Assembly: GCF_037975245.1 (NCBI RefSeq)
Contig: NC_092562.1
Coordinates: forward strand, 32,366,554-32,430,553
DNA: 64,000 nucleotides
Direction of reading: 5' to 3'
From: Apostichopus japonicus
Taxonomy: Eukaryota; Echinodermata; Holothuroidea; Aspidochirotida; Stichopodidae
Position numbers and translations under genes: made by a program. The notes beneath the pieces were generated by a model that saw only the letters and a list, made by a program, of their open reading frames with translations, did not search any database and was not told where the DNA came from. Below are positions 11,535 through 21,500 of the stretch, piece by piece; positions within the stretch are counted from its first letter, which is position 1; every line of letters starts with the position of its first letter.

Positions 11535-11700
11535 GGCCACGTTCCACAAAGAGTTACGCTTAATCTTAAGTTTGATCAATCGTGCGTAAGTCACCTTATC
11601 GAGCGTAAGTTTGAAATCAAACTTATCTCCGTTCCACAAACAAACTTACGAATGATCTCAAGCTTAAGTTCAATCCGATCATGCGTACCTTAACAATTTT
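11535..11700. repeat. Possible Harbinger 5' terminal region
   Basis: The stretch starting GGCCACGTTCCACAAAGAGT has internal near-repeats (GTTCCACAAA at two places, CTTACG/CGTAAG in both orientations) and lies just upstream of a broken HARBI1-like frame. I could not find the matching 3' terminus, so the link is an inference. Confidence 0.4.
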
Positions 11701-11894
11701 CCCTGTTGTTGATATGTTTTGTCACTTGGTTATTTTCGCTGTATTTATATTGTGAAGAAACAAATAAATGAATGAAGTAGTGATCCAGATTACTCGTAAG
11801 TATGATTCGTTACTATGGTAAACCATTGATTTACAATTTGTTTAGTCTGTACTGTACATGTAATAAAATGTGAATTTTATGTACTTCTGCACAA

Positions 11895-12480
11895 ATGGCG
11901 TTACATTTGTATCAGCAAGCTGGTCAACAACGTAATTATCGCCGAATTCTACAAAGAGAGAGAATTTTTAGAGACAGAAGGCAGCCGTTTGAACTTAACA
12001 ATGATTTTGACATGTACCAAAGATATAGGTTTACTAGGCTAGTTTGTATCACTATTATCAATAGATTACAGGCCCAGTTAGAACATCCCACCAACATAAG
12101 TAGGGTTAGGGTTATGGTTAGGGCTCTGTGAGCCAGTTTGCAGGTTTGCATTGCTCTAAGATTTTATGCTTCGAAAAGTGCCTTAGCAGAGGGCGCCTCT
12201 TTACACGGATGCAGCAAGTCATCTGCCTCACGGGCATTGAGGAGGGTTACAAGAGCATTGGTTCAAATACGGAATGATGAATTTAAGTTCCCAACCACTC
12301 CAGCCTCTGTGACCAATTCTCAGAGGTTTTTTGTTGGTAGCAGGATTTCCACAGGTTGTGGCATGCAGTAGATGGGATATTGATTGGAATCCACGGTTGT
12401 AACTATATGGGAGTGATGAGTATGTATTTGTTAGCCGTAAGAGTAGACATGCAATCAATGTACGTCAATACGTCCTTCAG
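11895..12480 (+). pseudogene. PIF/Harbinger (HARBI1-like) transposase fragment
   Basis: The frame from the ATG at 11895 reads a HARBI1-like N-terminus: YQRYRFTRLVCITIINRLQ, then, after one in-frame TGA at 12129-12131, VCIALRFYASKSALAEGA, CSKSSASRALRRVTRAL and a DEFKFP segment. Farther on, after frameshifts near 12335-12410, come GFPQVV, AVDGILIGIHG (first catalytic Asp of the DDE domain) and DEYVFVSRKSRHAINV. The rest of the DDE nuclease, including the second Asp and the Glu, is absent. HARBI1-type transposases are about 350 residues; about half remains. Inactive. Confidence 0.85.
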
Positions 12481-13425
12481 CTAAAGAAAAGAACTTATAA
12501 ATCTAAATTTTTATATTGTTTCTGGCATTCATTACAAGATAAGTTACTATGTTAATTACAATATCACCTAAATTCTATATTGCTCTATTTTCTTAACAGA
12601 TTTAACTCAAACACATGAATTAATGTTTAATACTTTCCATTTTGTGCGATGTCCAGATTTCACTCTCTTTATCCGTTTAAATTATGACAGAGCATGCGGT
12701 GATAGTTACTGGCTATGTTTTCAACTTCAAATAGTTGTTACGCACACACACACACACAGTACATTCCAAACAGATATACGCAGTAAAGAACATATATTCT
12801 CTAGTCCCACAATTCTGCTGAGTGCATATTTTTGCTGCACAATGAAAGCATGTAAGTATTTTAAAAAGGAGAATAATTGTATTTTATTTACTCAGACAAC
12901 ATCACACCTTTCATTCATGCTCTGTCAACATTACATGCAAAATGAACTGATTGTATTCAACTTGAAAAAAACTTAGCTGCCGAATGCTAAGTTTGATGTG
13001 CTTAGGCTTTTAAAAGTAATAAGGCTGTGAGCAATGTCCAGCTCGACGAGACAATTTGTCACGGCTTTCTTTGACAAACTGGCAAAGAATAAAATATTCT
13101 TGCTGAGAAAAATTCTTCTTTCGTTATTTTCTTTTCTGTTGATAAAATAGTTACTGTGAAAACTTGTCAAGTTATCATTATACGACTCAAGAACACTGTG
13201 CTCTACGCTTAATGCGCCAGCCTTGCCAATACCAGGCTAGACCCCATGACCTCTATTTTGGGTTCCAACAGTCAACGGCTATACAGGCTAGCAGCGCACA
13301 CAGCTGCTCAGCCCATTGAACAGCTTCAATTGTAGTAACTTCTCAAGAAATGTCCGTTGAAATAAGATCACTTAAAACGTGTTTGTATTTTGTAGTAGAG
13401 TCCCCAACCCGACTTAGCTACTCTG
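12481..13425. other. Unassigned sequence
   Basis: A short CA-dinucleotide tract is at about 12741-12757. No exon recognised. Confidence 0.45.
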
Positions 13426-13430
13426 TTAAT

Positions 13431-13676
13431 CTTCTACCTCTTCTCTTCCCCTGTTGGTTTCTTTCATGTTTCTTTCGTTCTTCTCTCCATCCCTTGTCTA
13501 CTAATCCCTAAGCTTACCTCTTCTCTTCCCCTGTTGGTTTCTTTCATGTTTCTTTCGTTCTTCTCTCCATCCCTTGTCTACTAATCCCTAAGCTTACCTC
13601 TTCTCTTCCTCTGTTGGTTTCTTTCATGTTTCTTTCGTTCTTCTCTCCATCCCTTGTCTACTAATCCCTAAGCTTA
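13431..13676. repeat. 80-bp pyrimidine-rich tandem repeat, three copies
   Basis: CTCTTCTCTTCCCCTGTTGG through CTCCATCCCTTGTCTACTAA recurs at an 80-bp spacing (13441, 13521, 13601). An inverted single copy of the same sequence is at about 39695-39757 beside the LINE, so this is part of a dispersed family. Confidence 0.9.
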
Positions 13677-13739
13677 CATCTATCTCTCAGTTGTGTTCAC
13701 TATGCTCACTAACCTATCTGTTTCTGACCCTTCTGTTAC

Positions 13740-13860
13740 TGTACGTTATTTTTCATTTAGCCTCTGAAGAAGATCCTGCTATAGGATCGAAACGTCATGC
13801 CAACTATGTCCTCTTTCAGAAAACTGAAGTTCCTCTTGATCATACCTAAACCCCTAATTA
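13740..13860 (+). other. Dispersed-repeat segment with hairpin and CTGAAGA / CGAAACG core
   Basis: CTGAAGA at 13764-13770 is followed by a perfect 6-bp hairpin (GATCCT/AGGATC) and then GAAACG at 13789-13794. The arrangement resembles the hammerhead ribozyme core, but there is one extra A before the stem and no convincing helix I. A polyadenylation-like AATAAA is at about 13917. Confidence 0.35.
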
Positions 13861-14008
13861 CCTATTTTAGCAGCTTCGAGACCATGTTTAGAAGGTTGCA
13901 GAGATGAGTCTCTTTCAATAAAGACCTCCTGTAACTACTCACCGAATACTTTTGGTTACTACTAGGATCTGTTCAAGTGGATTTCACTTGGCCTAGCCTC
14001 TATATCCC

Positions 14009-14396
14009 ATGGGCCAAGAAACTGGGAAAGCAGCCGCTGTGCCTCACTGCACCAAGGTCTCTATATGGGGTAGCTATGATTATGAATACGTGAACAAGTC
14101 AAGTTCCATGTCTTCAGCTTTGTTTTATTTCGCTATTTTCTCTGATAGTTTGGTGATGACTTCTCACAAATTTACAGTCAACTGTGCTGGGGAAGGATGG
14201 GTCATTAACAAGGTTCACCCCAATCAGTTGGTTTAAAGTTCTAGCCACCTACAGAAAACAGCCTGACAGCTTTGAGGACATCTTCTACCACCGTGATTGC
14301 TATGTGGCTTTTACCACACAAAAAAACCCAGAAATAATCAAAGCAAAGAAACGGGATACGAAATTACCTCAACATAAAGCAGTTGACGGTAACTAG
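14009..14396 (+). other. Possible decayed coding fragment, unidentified
   Basis: Overlapping open frames contain the phrase SWFKVLATYRKQPDSFEDIF then YHRDCYVAF, which looks protein-like (a His-x3-Cys pair), but the frame is short and starts inside another frame. It might be a remnant of a transposon gene. I do not recognise the family. Confidence 0.25.
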
Positions 14397-14435
14397 TTTG
14401 TAAAAATGCATTTTCTTTCGAGTTAAAGGTATATG

Positions 14436-14649
14436 CTGTATTGATCCCAAATATGCCAGATTTTCAAATATCCTTTGGTCAAAATTCTAAAACTGTTTTT
14501 ATTATCACGCTGGAGGAAATTGACCTCATCAGGACAGTCAGTCATCTTGTAATATGCCTGATAACAATTTGGAAAGTCAAGACCTCCAGGGAAGGATGTT
14601 CTTGAAAACTTCTAGTAATTATAGCATGCTCTATTTGGGACCAATACAG
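14436..14649. mobile_element. 214-bp MITE, CTGTATTG termini
   Basis: The ends CTGTATTGATCCCAAAT and ATTTGGGACCAATACAG are inverted repeats. A second copy in the same orientation is at 40745-40980. Both contain CAAATAT and CCTTTGGTCAAA near the left end and ATTATAGCATGCT near the right. No target duplication could be defined. Confidence 0.75.
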
Positions 14650-14850
14650 ACCTTATTTAAACACTAATGACATACAGAAACATGTCAATAAACACATACA
14701 GATTGTTTTAATGATGTGATGTAACACTTATCGGATCAATTCACTTGTTGGAACTTTATAAGCTCATTTCCCTTGAGTATACAATGTAATTGAACTGCTC
14801 GAATTACATTGGTATGTGAATACGTGGTAAATAAGTACTGTATACGTCTA

Positions 14851-15672
14851 TGGTAGGCCATACGGGAAATAATTGCTGATTTAATGTCCGTACGAAATAA
14901 AATTATTACCGGTATTAATTCTATTTAATACCGGCATTAATTCTCAGCCAATCACCATGCAGCTTCATATGCCGGTATTAAATATAATTAATACGGACAT
15001 TAAACAGAATTAATACGGGCATTAAATATAATTAATACGGGCATTAAATAGAATTTATACGGGCATTAAATAGAATTAATACGGGTATTAAATAGACCAA
15101 TCACATCAGCAGGATTCTCACTTGGTCATCTGATCTGATCGCCGCGCCAACCTACAACTTACATTCTTCGAAGAATAACAAGACGGTTCAAAGCATTGCG
15201 AACTGATAAAACATCGGACTGGGATTGAGGGTCAACATTTGTCAATAACCTACAAGTATCGTTCGCTTCTCGACGAAAATCATGCAAAAATTGTTCTTTG
15301 TCTGTCATGCGTGCCATGCGTTGTATGTTGTACCTTGATTGCTAGCTACAACTACACTGCTCTCACGCTGGGGGATTAACACTAGCTCAGACTGAGCATG
15401 GTAACAAAATTCGCTGATGTGATTGGTCTATTTAATACCCGTATTAATTCTATTTAATGCCCGTATAAATTCTATTTAATGCCCGTATTATTTCTATTTA
15501 ATACCCGTATTAATTATATTTAATACCCGTATTAATTATATTTAATACCGGCATATGAAGCTGCATGGTGATTGGCTGAGAATTAATGCCGGTATTAAAT
15601 AGAATTAATACCGGTAATAATTTTAATTCGTACGGACATTAAATCAGCAATTATTTCCCGTATGGCCTACCA
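14851..15672. mobile_element. 822-bp long-TIR transposon with 10-bp target duplication (MULE-like, non-autonomous)
   Basis: Inverted arms of about 255 bp (14851-15104 and 15418-15672) start TGGTAGGCCATACGGGAAAT and end in its complement. The target duplication TATACGTCTA is perfect (14841-14850 and 15673-15682). Each arm holds several copies of a 24-27-bp unit ATTAATACGGGCATTAAATA. The central 310 bp are unique and include GC-richer sequence. No transposase. Long inverted arms with a 9-11-bp duplication are typical of Mutator-like elements. Confidence 0.88.
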
Positions 15673-15689
15673 TATACGTCTAGAAGATT

Positions 15690-16028
15690 TAGGGTGAGCA
15701 CAAAGGGCCTTTTATTGTTTTATTCCCAAAATTTCTTTATATGCTTAATCCTGATATATGTCATGTGTTGAAGGTAGTTACACTAGGGCATGATTTTGTT
15801 ATATGAGTTTACCTGACTACCGACACGAAATTGGAATTGAAGAATTCTTAGAAATCATGCAGTGCAGTTTGATATGAATTTTGAAAGCTATAAGTGAAAT
15901 GAAGGAAGTCATATAAGACCATGAGTCTCTTGTTATCATTTTCGTCTTCTATCTCATATCAAAATGTAAAATAGCATATAACACTTTTTCTTTGCATGTC
16001 AGAGATTACATGAGGCTAGTTTATTATG
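15690..16028. other. Unassigned sequence between two elements
   Basis: No exon or repeat recognised. Confidence 0.45.
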
Positions 16029-16033
16029 ACTAT

Positions 16034-16993
16034 TGTTACGCCCTGGGGTGTTCGGGATGCGTGTACCCCGTATTTCGAACACGCCCAGGGCTACTAAGAA
16101 TATGTTTCCCGAGTTTTGAATAATTTACTATGCGATATGTTGCCCATTCACTCACCATTCTACTTACTTTTGTTTTATTATGCAGGTCTCTCTCGCTCTT
16201 CCCGTCGTCTGCCATCACCAGCATTCCAGGCATTCGCTCTTTTATTACGCGAGTTGTTCTGTTTAGCGTTTATCTATTTTAATATCACTTGCTCTCTTTA
16301 CCTTGTTTAATTAAGACGGTGTTGTTTCTTATGTATTTTGGAAGACTTAATTTATTTCGTTGAGGTTCGGACAGAGAACTGGAGACCAGCGGTGAGCAGC
16401 ACGGCTATAACAGCATAGTATTACTTTAAAAGCAAGGTTGATTTATTTTAGAGAGCGGGTCCGGGAGTGAGGGCTGACTACGGGGCGCCATTTCCTATCG
16501 TATTTTGTGTAAGTAGGAACTTCCCGTCCTGGTTGGCCTCGCTGAATTTTAAGACACCGGGGGTAGGGTCAAATTAGGGCTCTCCCGGAGGTATTGCAGA
16601 AGTTAATCGGGGCGTGACCACATTGAGCAGAATTTGTTCAGTCTGCCGTTGGCGCCCCGTGCCGGGTATTCACTCCAGTGCTGCCCACGCCCTGGTACGT
16701 AGTTTATTTGTTATTTAGTTTAATTGAATCTCTGCTCGTTGTTTGCTTTTATTTTTGTACGACATAAAGACACTGCCTTTTGTTAAGTGTATGTTTAAAG
16801 TTAATAAATTAAATTGTTGATTGAGACCTAGTTCTCTAAACTATATTCTTCTCAATTTTTGTGTGTGTATTGGTTCAAGCCCTGCTAGCATTAGTCTTCG
16901 TCTCCCCCTTTCCCCTGCCCTGACATCAGGTGGCCTCCAGCTGTCTGATAACCCACGCTACCGCTCGGCCGGGGTACAGGCCTGGGCGTTGCA
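16034..16993 (+). mobile_element. Solo LTR of an LTR retrotransposon, 960 bp
   Basis: Begins TGTTACGCCC and ends GGGCGTTGCA, an imperfect inverted repeat in TG...CA form. It is flanked by CTAT on both sides (16030-16033 and 16994-16997; ACTAT if the last A is counted in the flank). An AATAAA lies near 16803. No internal gag or pol region is present, so recombination between two LTRs probably removed it. The size and TGTTACG start suggest the Ty3/gypsy group, but this is an inference. Confidence 0.72.
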
Positions 16994-16999
16994 CTATCA

Positions 17000-17500
17000 A
17001 CAAAAACAGATGTTAAATCATCAGTTTAGCTTTAATCTATTAGCAGGATGGCATAATTTGAAATTGATAAAGATCAGTTGTGTCATTTCTAAGACAAAAA
17101 TTATTTCTGTGCAACGAATAGTCAGTGTCTGTTCGGCCCACATAGTGTGAGCTGTCACTCACAGATATATCTGAAAAGGAATTGTTCCAACTCTACATTA
17201 ATTGTCACCTTGGATGAATATTGTGTAGGTAACATACTAATAAAAGGATGTCCTGGAAAGTTTTATCGACTTCAATCTACATCAAGTTTAGAGGAAGTTC
17301 ATATACACTTCTGTTTTTACCTCCATGTTGAAACATACCAACCCAACAGAGCAACTATAGGTCACTTTTAGATAGAGGTATCCTGGGGTGTTTTCACTTG
17401 TTAAATTTGATTTCAGATCAAAATACCTCTATTAAAGAAGAACACCAAACAGAAATTGATGAATGTCTGGACGGATAACAACTCCTCCAATCACCACAGT
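17000..17500. other. Unassigned sequence
   Basis: No exon or element recognised. Confidence 0.4.
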
Positions 17501-17507
17501 TGGCTTC

Positions 17508-17990
17508 TATGGCGGGCCATCAGTCTCAAATCATGGGAGATCGACTTATACCGATTTAAATCGACATATACCAGTTTCATTCTACATATCATCGATTTAA
17601 ATCGACATATACCAGTTTCATTCTACATATCATCGATTTATTTTACTTATCATCGATTTAAATCGATGATAAGTAAAATAAATCGATGATATGTCGAGGT
17701 AAACTGGTATATGTCGATTTAAATCGATGAGAATGAAACTGGTATATATCAATTTAAATCGACATATACCAGTTTCATTCTACATATCATCGATTTATTT
17801 TACTTATCATCGATTTAAATCGATGATATGTAAAATAAATCGATGATATGTCCATTTAAATCGACATCTACCCGTTTAAATCGATGATATGTCGAATTAA
17901 ATCGGTAGAAGTCAATTTCCGTGGACTTATACCAGTTTCTAGAGTCTCAAATTGACATATACCTATTTAAATCGACATATCATCGATTTA
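17508..17990. mobile_element. Palindromic MITE related to the 1447-1666 element
   Basis: The left end TATGGCGGGCCATCAGTCTC matches the 220-bp MITE. The interior is a nested palindrome of CATCGATTTAAATCGA, CATATACCAGTTT and TACTTATCATCG motifs; near 17640-17685 the sequence ATTTTACTTATCATCGATTT is followed directly by its own complement. The right terminus is not clear, so the copy may be truncated or rearranged. Confidence 0.72.
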
Positions 17991-18289
17991 GCTCATTAAC
18001 ATATTCCAAATCTCGATTTCGGTGATGATTGACATGTGGAGATACATCACGTGTAGTCACCTGACAATTCTTTTCATGTAATAGCATGGAGGTAAAACAG
18101 TTTTTACCTCCACGGTTATAGTAAGATTCAAGGCTCGTCGTTATTAACACACTACAATAGAAGCCGCATTTACGGAAGCTTAAAAGTGCCATCAACATAA
18201 AAAACTTATTTTTCAGTAGATTGTTTAGATAACAAGATAATATCTTATCAAAGTCAGAAAAATGTTGGATTGCTCATTTGCTTAAGCTG

Positions 18290-18530
18290 AACAACTTATC
18301 AAATCTCGTCAATTAAACATTTTTCTGAAAAATGTTCAATTGTTCACTTCATTCCAACTGAACAATTTTCTGCAAAATGTTCAATTGACCTCTAATCGTA
18401 TCACGCCAATTGAACATTTTTTTGCAAAATGTTCAATTGTTCACTTAATTCCAATTGAGCAATTGAACAATTTTCTGCAAAATGTTTGATTGACAACTTA
18501 TCATATCTCTTCAATTCAATATTTTTCTGC
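18290..18530. repeat. AT-rich repeat of CAATTGAACATTTTTCTGCA-type units
   Basis: About five diverged units of TTTTCTGCAAAATGTTCAATTG with intervening CACTTAATTCCAATTGAAC; AATGTTCAATTG and CAATTGAACATT occur in both orientations. Confidence 0.75.
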
Positions 18531-18531
18531 A

Positions 18532-21500
18532 AGTCTTTGGTCTCCTCATCACCACACCCGTCAGTCATCTGCATCCCAGTACTTCTACCTTGTTGTCCTC
18601 TGTATTAAGTCTTTGACTTCCTCATCACCACACCCGTCAGTCATCTGCATCCCAGTACTTCTACCTTGTTGTCCTCTGTAGTAAGTCTTTGGTCTCCTCA
18701 TAACCACACCCGTCAGTCATCTGCATCCCAGTACTTCTACCTAGTCCTCTGTATTAAGTCTTTGGTCTCCTCATCACCACACCTGTCAGTCATCTGCATC
18801 CCAGTACTTCTACCTTGTCCTCTGTATTAAGTCTTTGGTCTCCTCATCACCACACCTGTCAGTCATCTGCATCCCAGTACTTCTACCTAGTCCTCTGTAT
18901 TAAGTCTTTGGTCTCCTCATCACCACACCTGTCAGTCATCTGCATCCCAGTACTTCTACCTTGTTGTCCTCTGTATTAAGTCTTTGGTCTCCTCATAACC
19001 ACACCTGTCAGTCATCTGCATCCCAGTACTTCTAGCTTGTTGTCCTCTGTATTAAGTCTTTGGTCTCCTCATAACCACACCTGTCAGTCATCTGCATCCC
19101 AGTACTTCTACCTTGTTATCCTCTGTATTAAGTCTTTGGTCTCCTCATAACCACACCTGTCAGTCATCTGCATCCCAGTACTTCTAGCTTGTTGTCCTCT
19201 GTATTAAGTCTTTGGTCTCCTCATAACCACACCCGTCAGTCATCTGCATCCCAGTACTTCTACCTTGTTGTCCTCTGTATTAAGTCTTTGGTCTCCTCAT
19301 AACCACACCTGTCAGTCATCTGCATCCCAGTACTTCTGCCTTGTTATCCTCTGTATTAAGTCTTTGACTTCCTCATCACCACACCCTTCAGTCATCTGCA
19401 TCCCAGTACTTCTGCCTTGTTGTCCTCTGTATTAAGTCTTTGGTCTCCTCATCACCACACCTGTCAGTCATCTGCATTCCAGTACTTCTACCTTGTTGTC
19501 CTCTGTATTAAGTCTTTGGTCTCCTCATCACCACACCTGTCAGTCATCTGCATCCCAGTACTTCTACCTTGTCCTCTGTATTAAGTCTTTGGTCTCCTCA
19601 TAACCACACCTGTCAGTCATCTGCATCCCAGTACTTCTACCTTGTTGTCCTCTGTATTAAGTCTTTGGTCTCCTCATAACCACACCTGTCAGTCATCTGC
19701 ATCCCAGTACTTCTACCTTGTTGTCCTCTGTATTAAGTCTTTGGTCTCCTCATAACCACACCTGTCAGTCATCTGCATCCCAGTACTTCTGCCTTGTTAT
19801 CCTCTGTATTAAGTCTTTGACTTCCTCATCACCACACCCTTCAGTCATCTGCATCCCAGTACTTCTGCCTTGTTGTCCTCTGTATTAAGTCTTTGGTCTC
19901 CTCATCACCACACCTGTCAGTCATCTGCATTCCAGTACTTCTACCTTGTTGTCCTCTGTATTAAGTCTTTGGTCTCCTCATCACCACACCTGTCAGTCAT
20001 CTGCATCCCAGTACTTCTACCTTGTCCTCTGTATTAAGTCTTTGGTCTCCTCATAACCACACCTGTCAGTCATCTGCATCCCAGTACTTCTACCTTGTTG
20101 TCCTCTGTATTAAGTCTTTGGTCTCCTCATAACCACACCTGTCTGTCATCTGCATCCCAGTACTTCTGCCTTGTTGTCCTCTGTATTAAGTCTTTGGTCT
20201 CCTCATCACCACACCTGTCAGTCATCTGCATTCCAGTACTTCTACCTTGTTGTCCTCTGTATTAAGTCTTTGGTCTCCTCATCACCACACCTGTCAGTCA
20301 TCTGCATCCCAGTACTTCTACCTTGTCCTCTGTATTAAGTCTTTGGTCTCCTCATAACCACACCTGTCAGTCATCTGCATCCCAGTACTTCTACCTTGTT
20401 GTCCTCTGTATTAAGTCTTTGGTCTCCTCATCACCACACCTGTCAGTCATCTGCATTCCAGTACTTCTACCTTGTTGTCCTCTGTATTAAGTCTTTGGTC
20501 TCCTCATCACCACACCTGTCAGTCATCTGCATCCCAGTACTTCTACCTTGTCCTCTGTATTAAGTCTTTGGTCTCCTCATAACCACACCTGTCAGTCATC
20601 TGCATTCCAGTACTTCTACCTTGTTGTCCTCTGTATTAAGTCTTTGGTCTCCTCATCACCACACCTGTCTGTCATCTGCATCCCAGTACTTCTACCTTGT
20701 TGTCCTCTGTATTAAGTCTTTGGTCTCCTCATAACCACACCTGTCAGTCATCTGCATCCCAGTACTTCTACCTTGTTGTCCTCTGTATTAAGTCTTTGGT
20801 CTCCTCATAACCACACCTGTCAGTCATCTGCATCCCAGTACTTCTACCTTGTCCTCTGTATTAAGTCTTTGGTCTCCTCATCACCACACCCGTCAGTCAT
20901 CTGCATCCCAGTACTTCTACCTTGTCCTCTGTATTAAGTCTTTGACTTCCTCACACCACACCCGTCAGTCATCTGCATCCCAGTACTTCTACCTTGTTAT
21001 CCTCTGTAGTAAGTCTTTGGTATCCTCATAACCACACCTGTCAGTCATCTGCATCCCAGTAATTCTACCTAGTCCTCTGTATTAAGTCTTTGGTTTCCTC
21101 ATCACCACACCTGTCAGTCATCTGCATCCCAGTACTTCTACCTTGTCCTCTGTATTAAGTCTTTGGTCTCCTCATCACCACACCTGTCAGTCATCTGCAT
21201 CCCAGTACTTCTACCTAGTCCTCTGTATTAAGTCTTTGGTCTCCTCATCACCACACCTGTCAGTCATCTGCATCCCAGTACTTCTACCTTGTTGTCCTCT
21301 GTATTAAGTCTTTGGTCTCCTCATCACCACACCTGTCAGTCATCTGTATCCCAGTACTTCTACCTTGTTGTCCTCTGTATTAAGTCTTTGGTCTCCTCAT
21401 AACCACACCTGTCAGTCATCTGCATCCCAGTACTTCTACCTTGTTGTCCTCTGTATTAAGTCTTTGGTCTCCTCATAACCACACCTGTCAGTCATTTGCA

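Noticed and set aside
13764..13794. Calling a definite hammerhead ribozyme
   Set aside because: One extra A in the core and no convincing helix I or cleavage site; recorded only as a motif to test.
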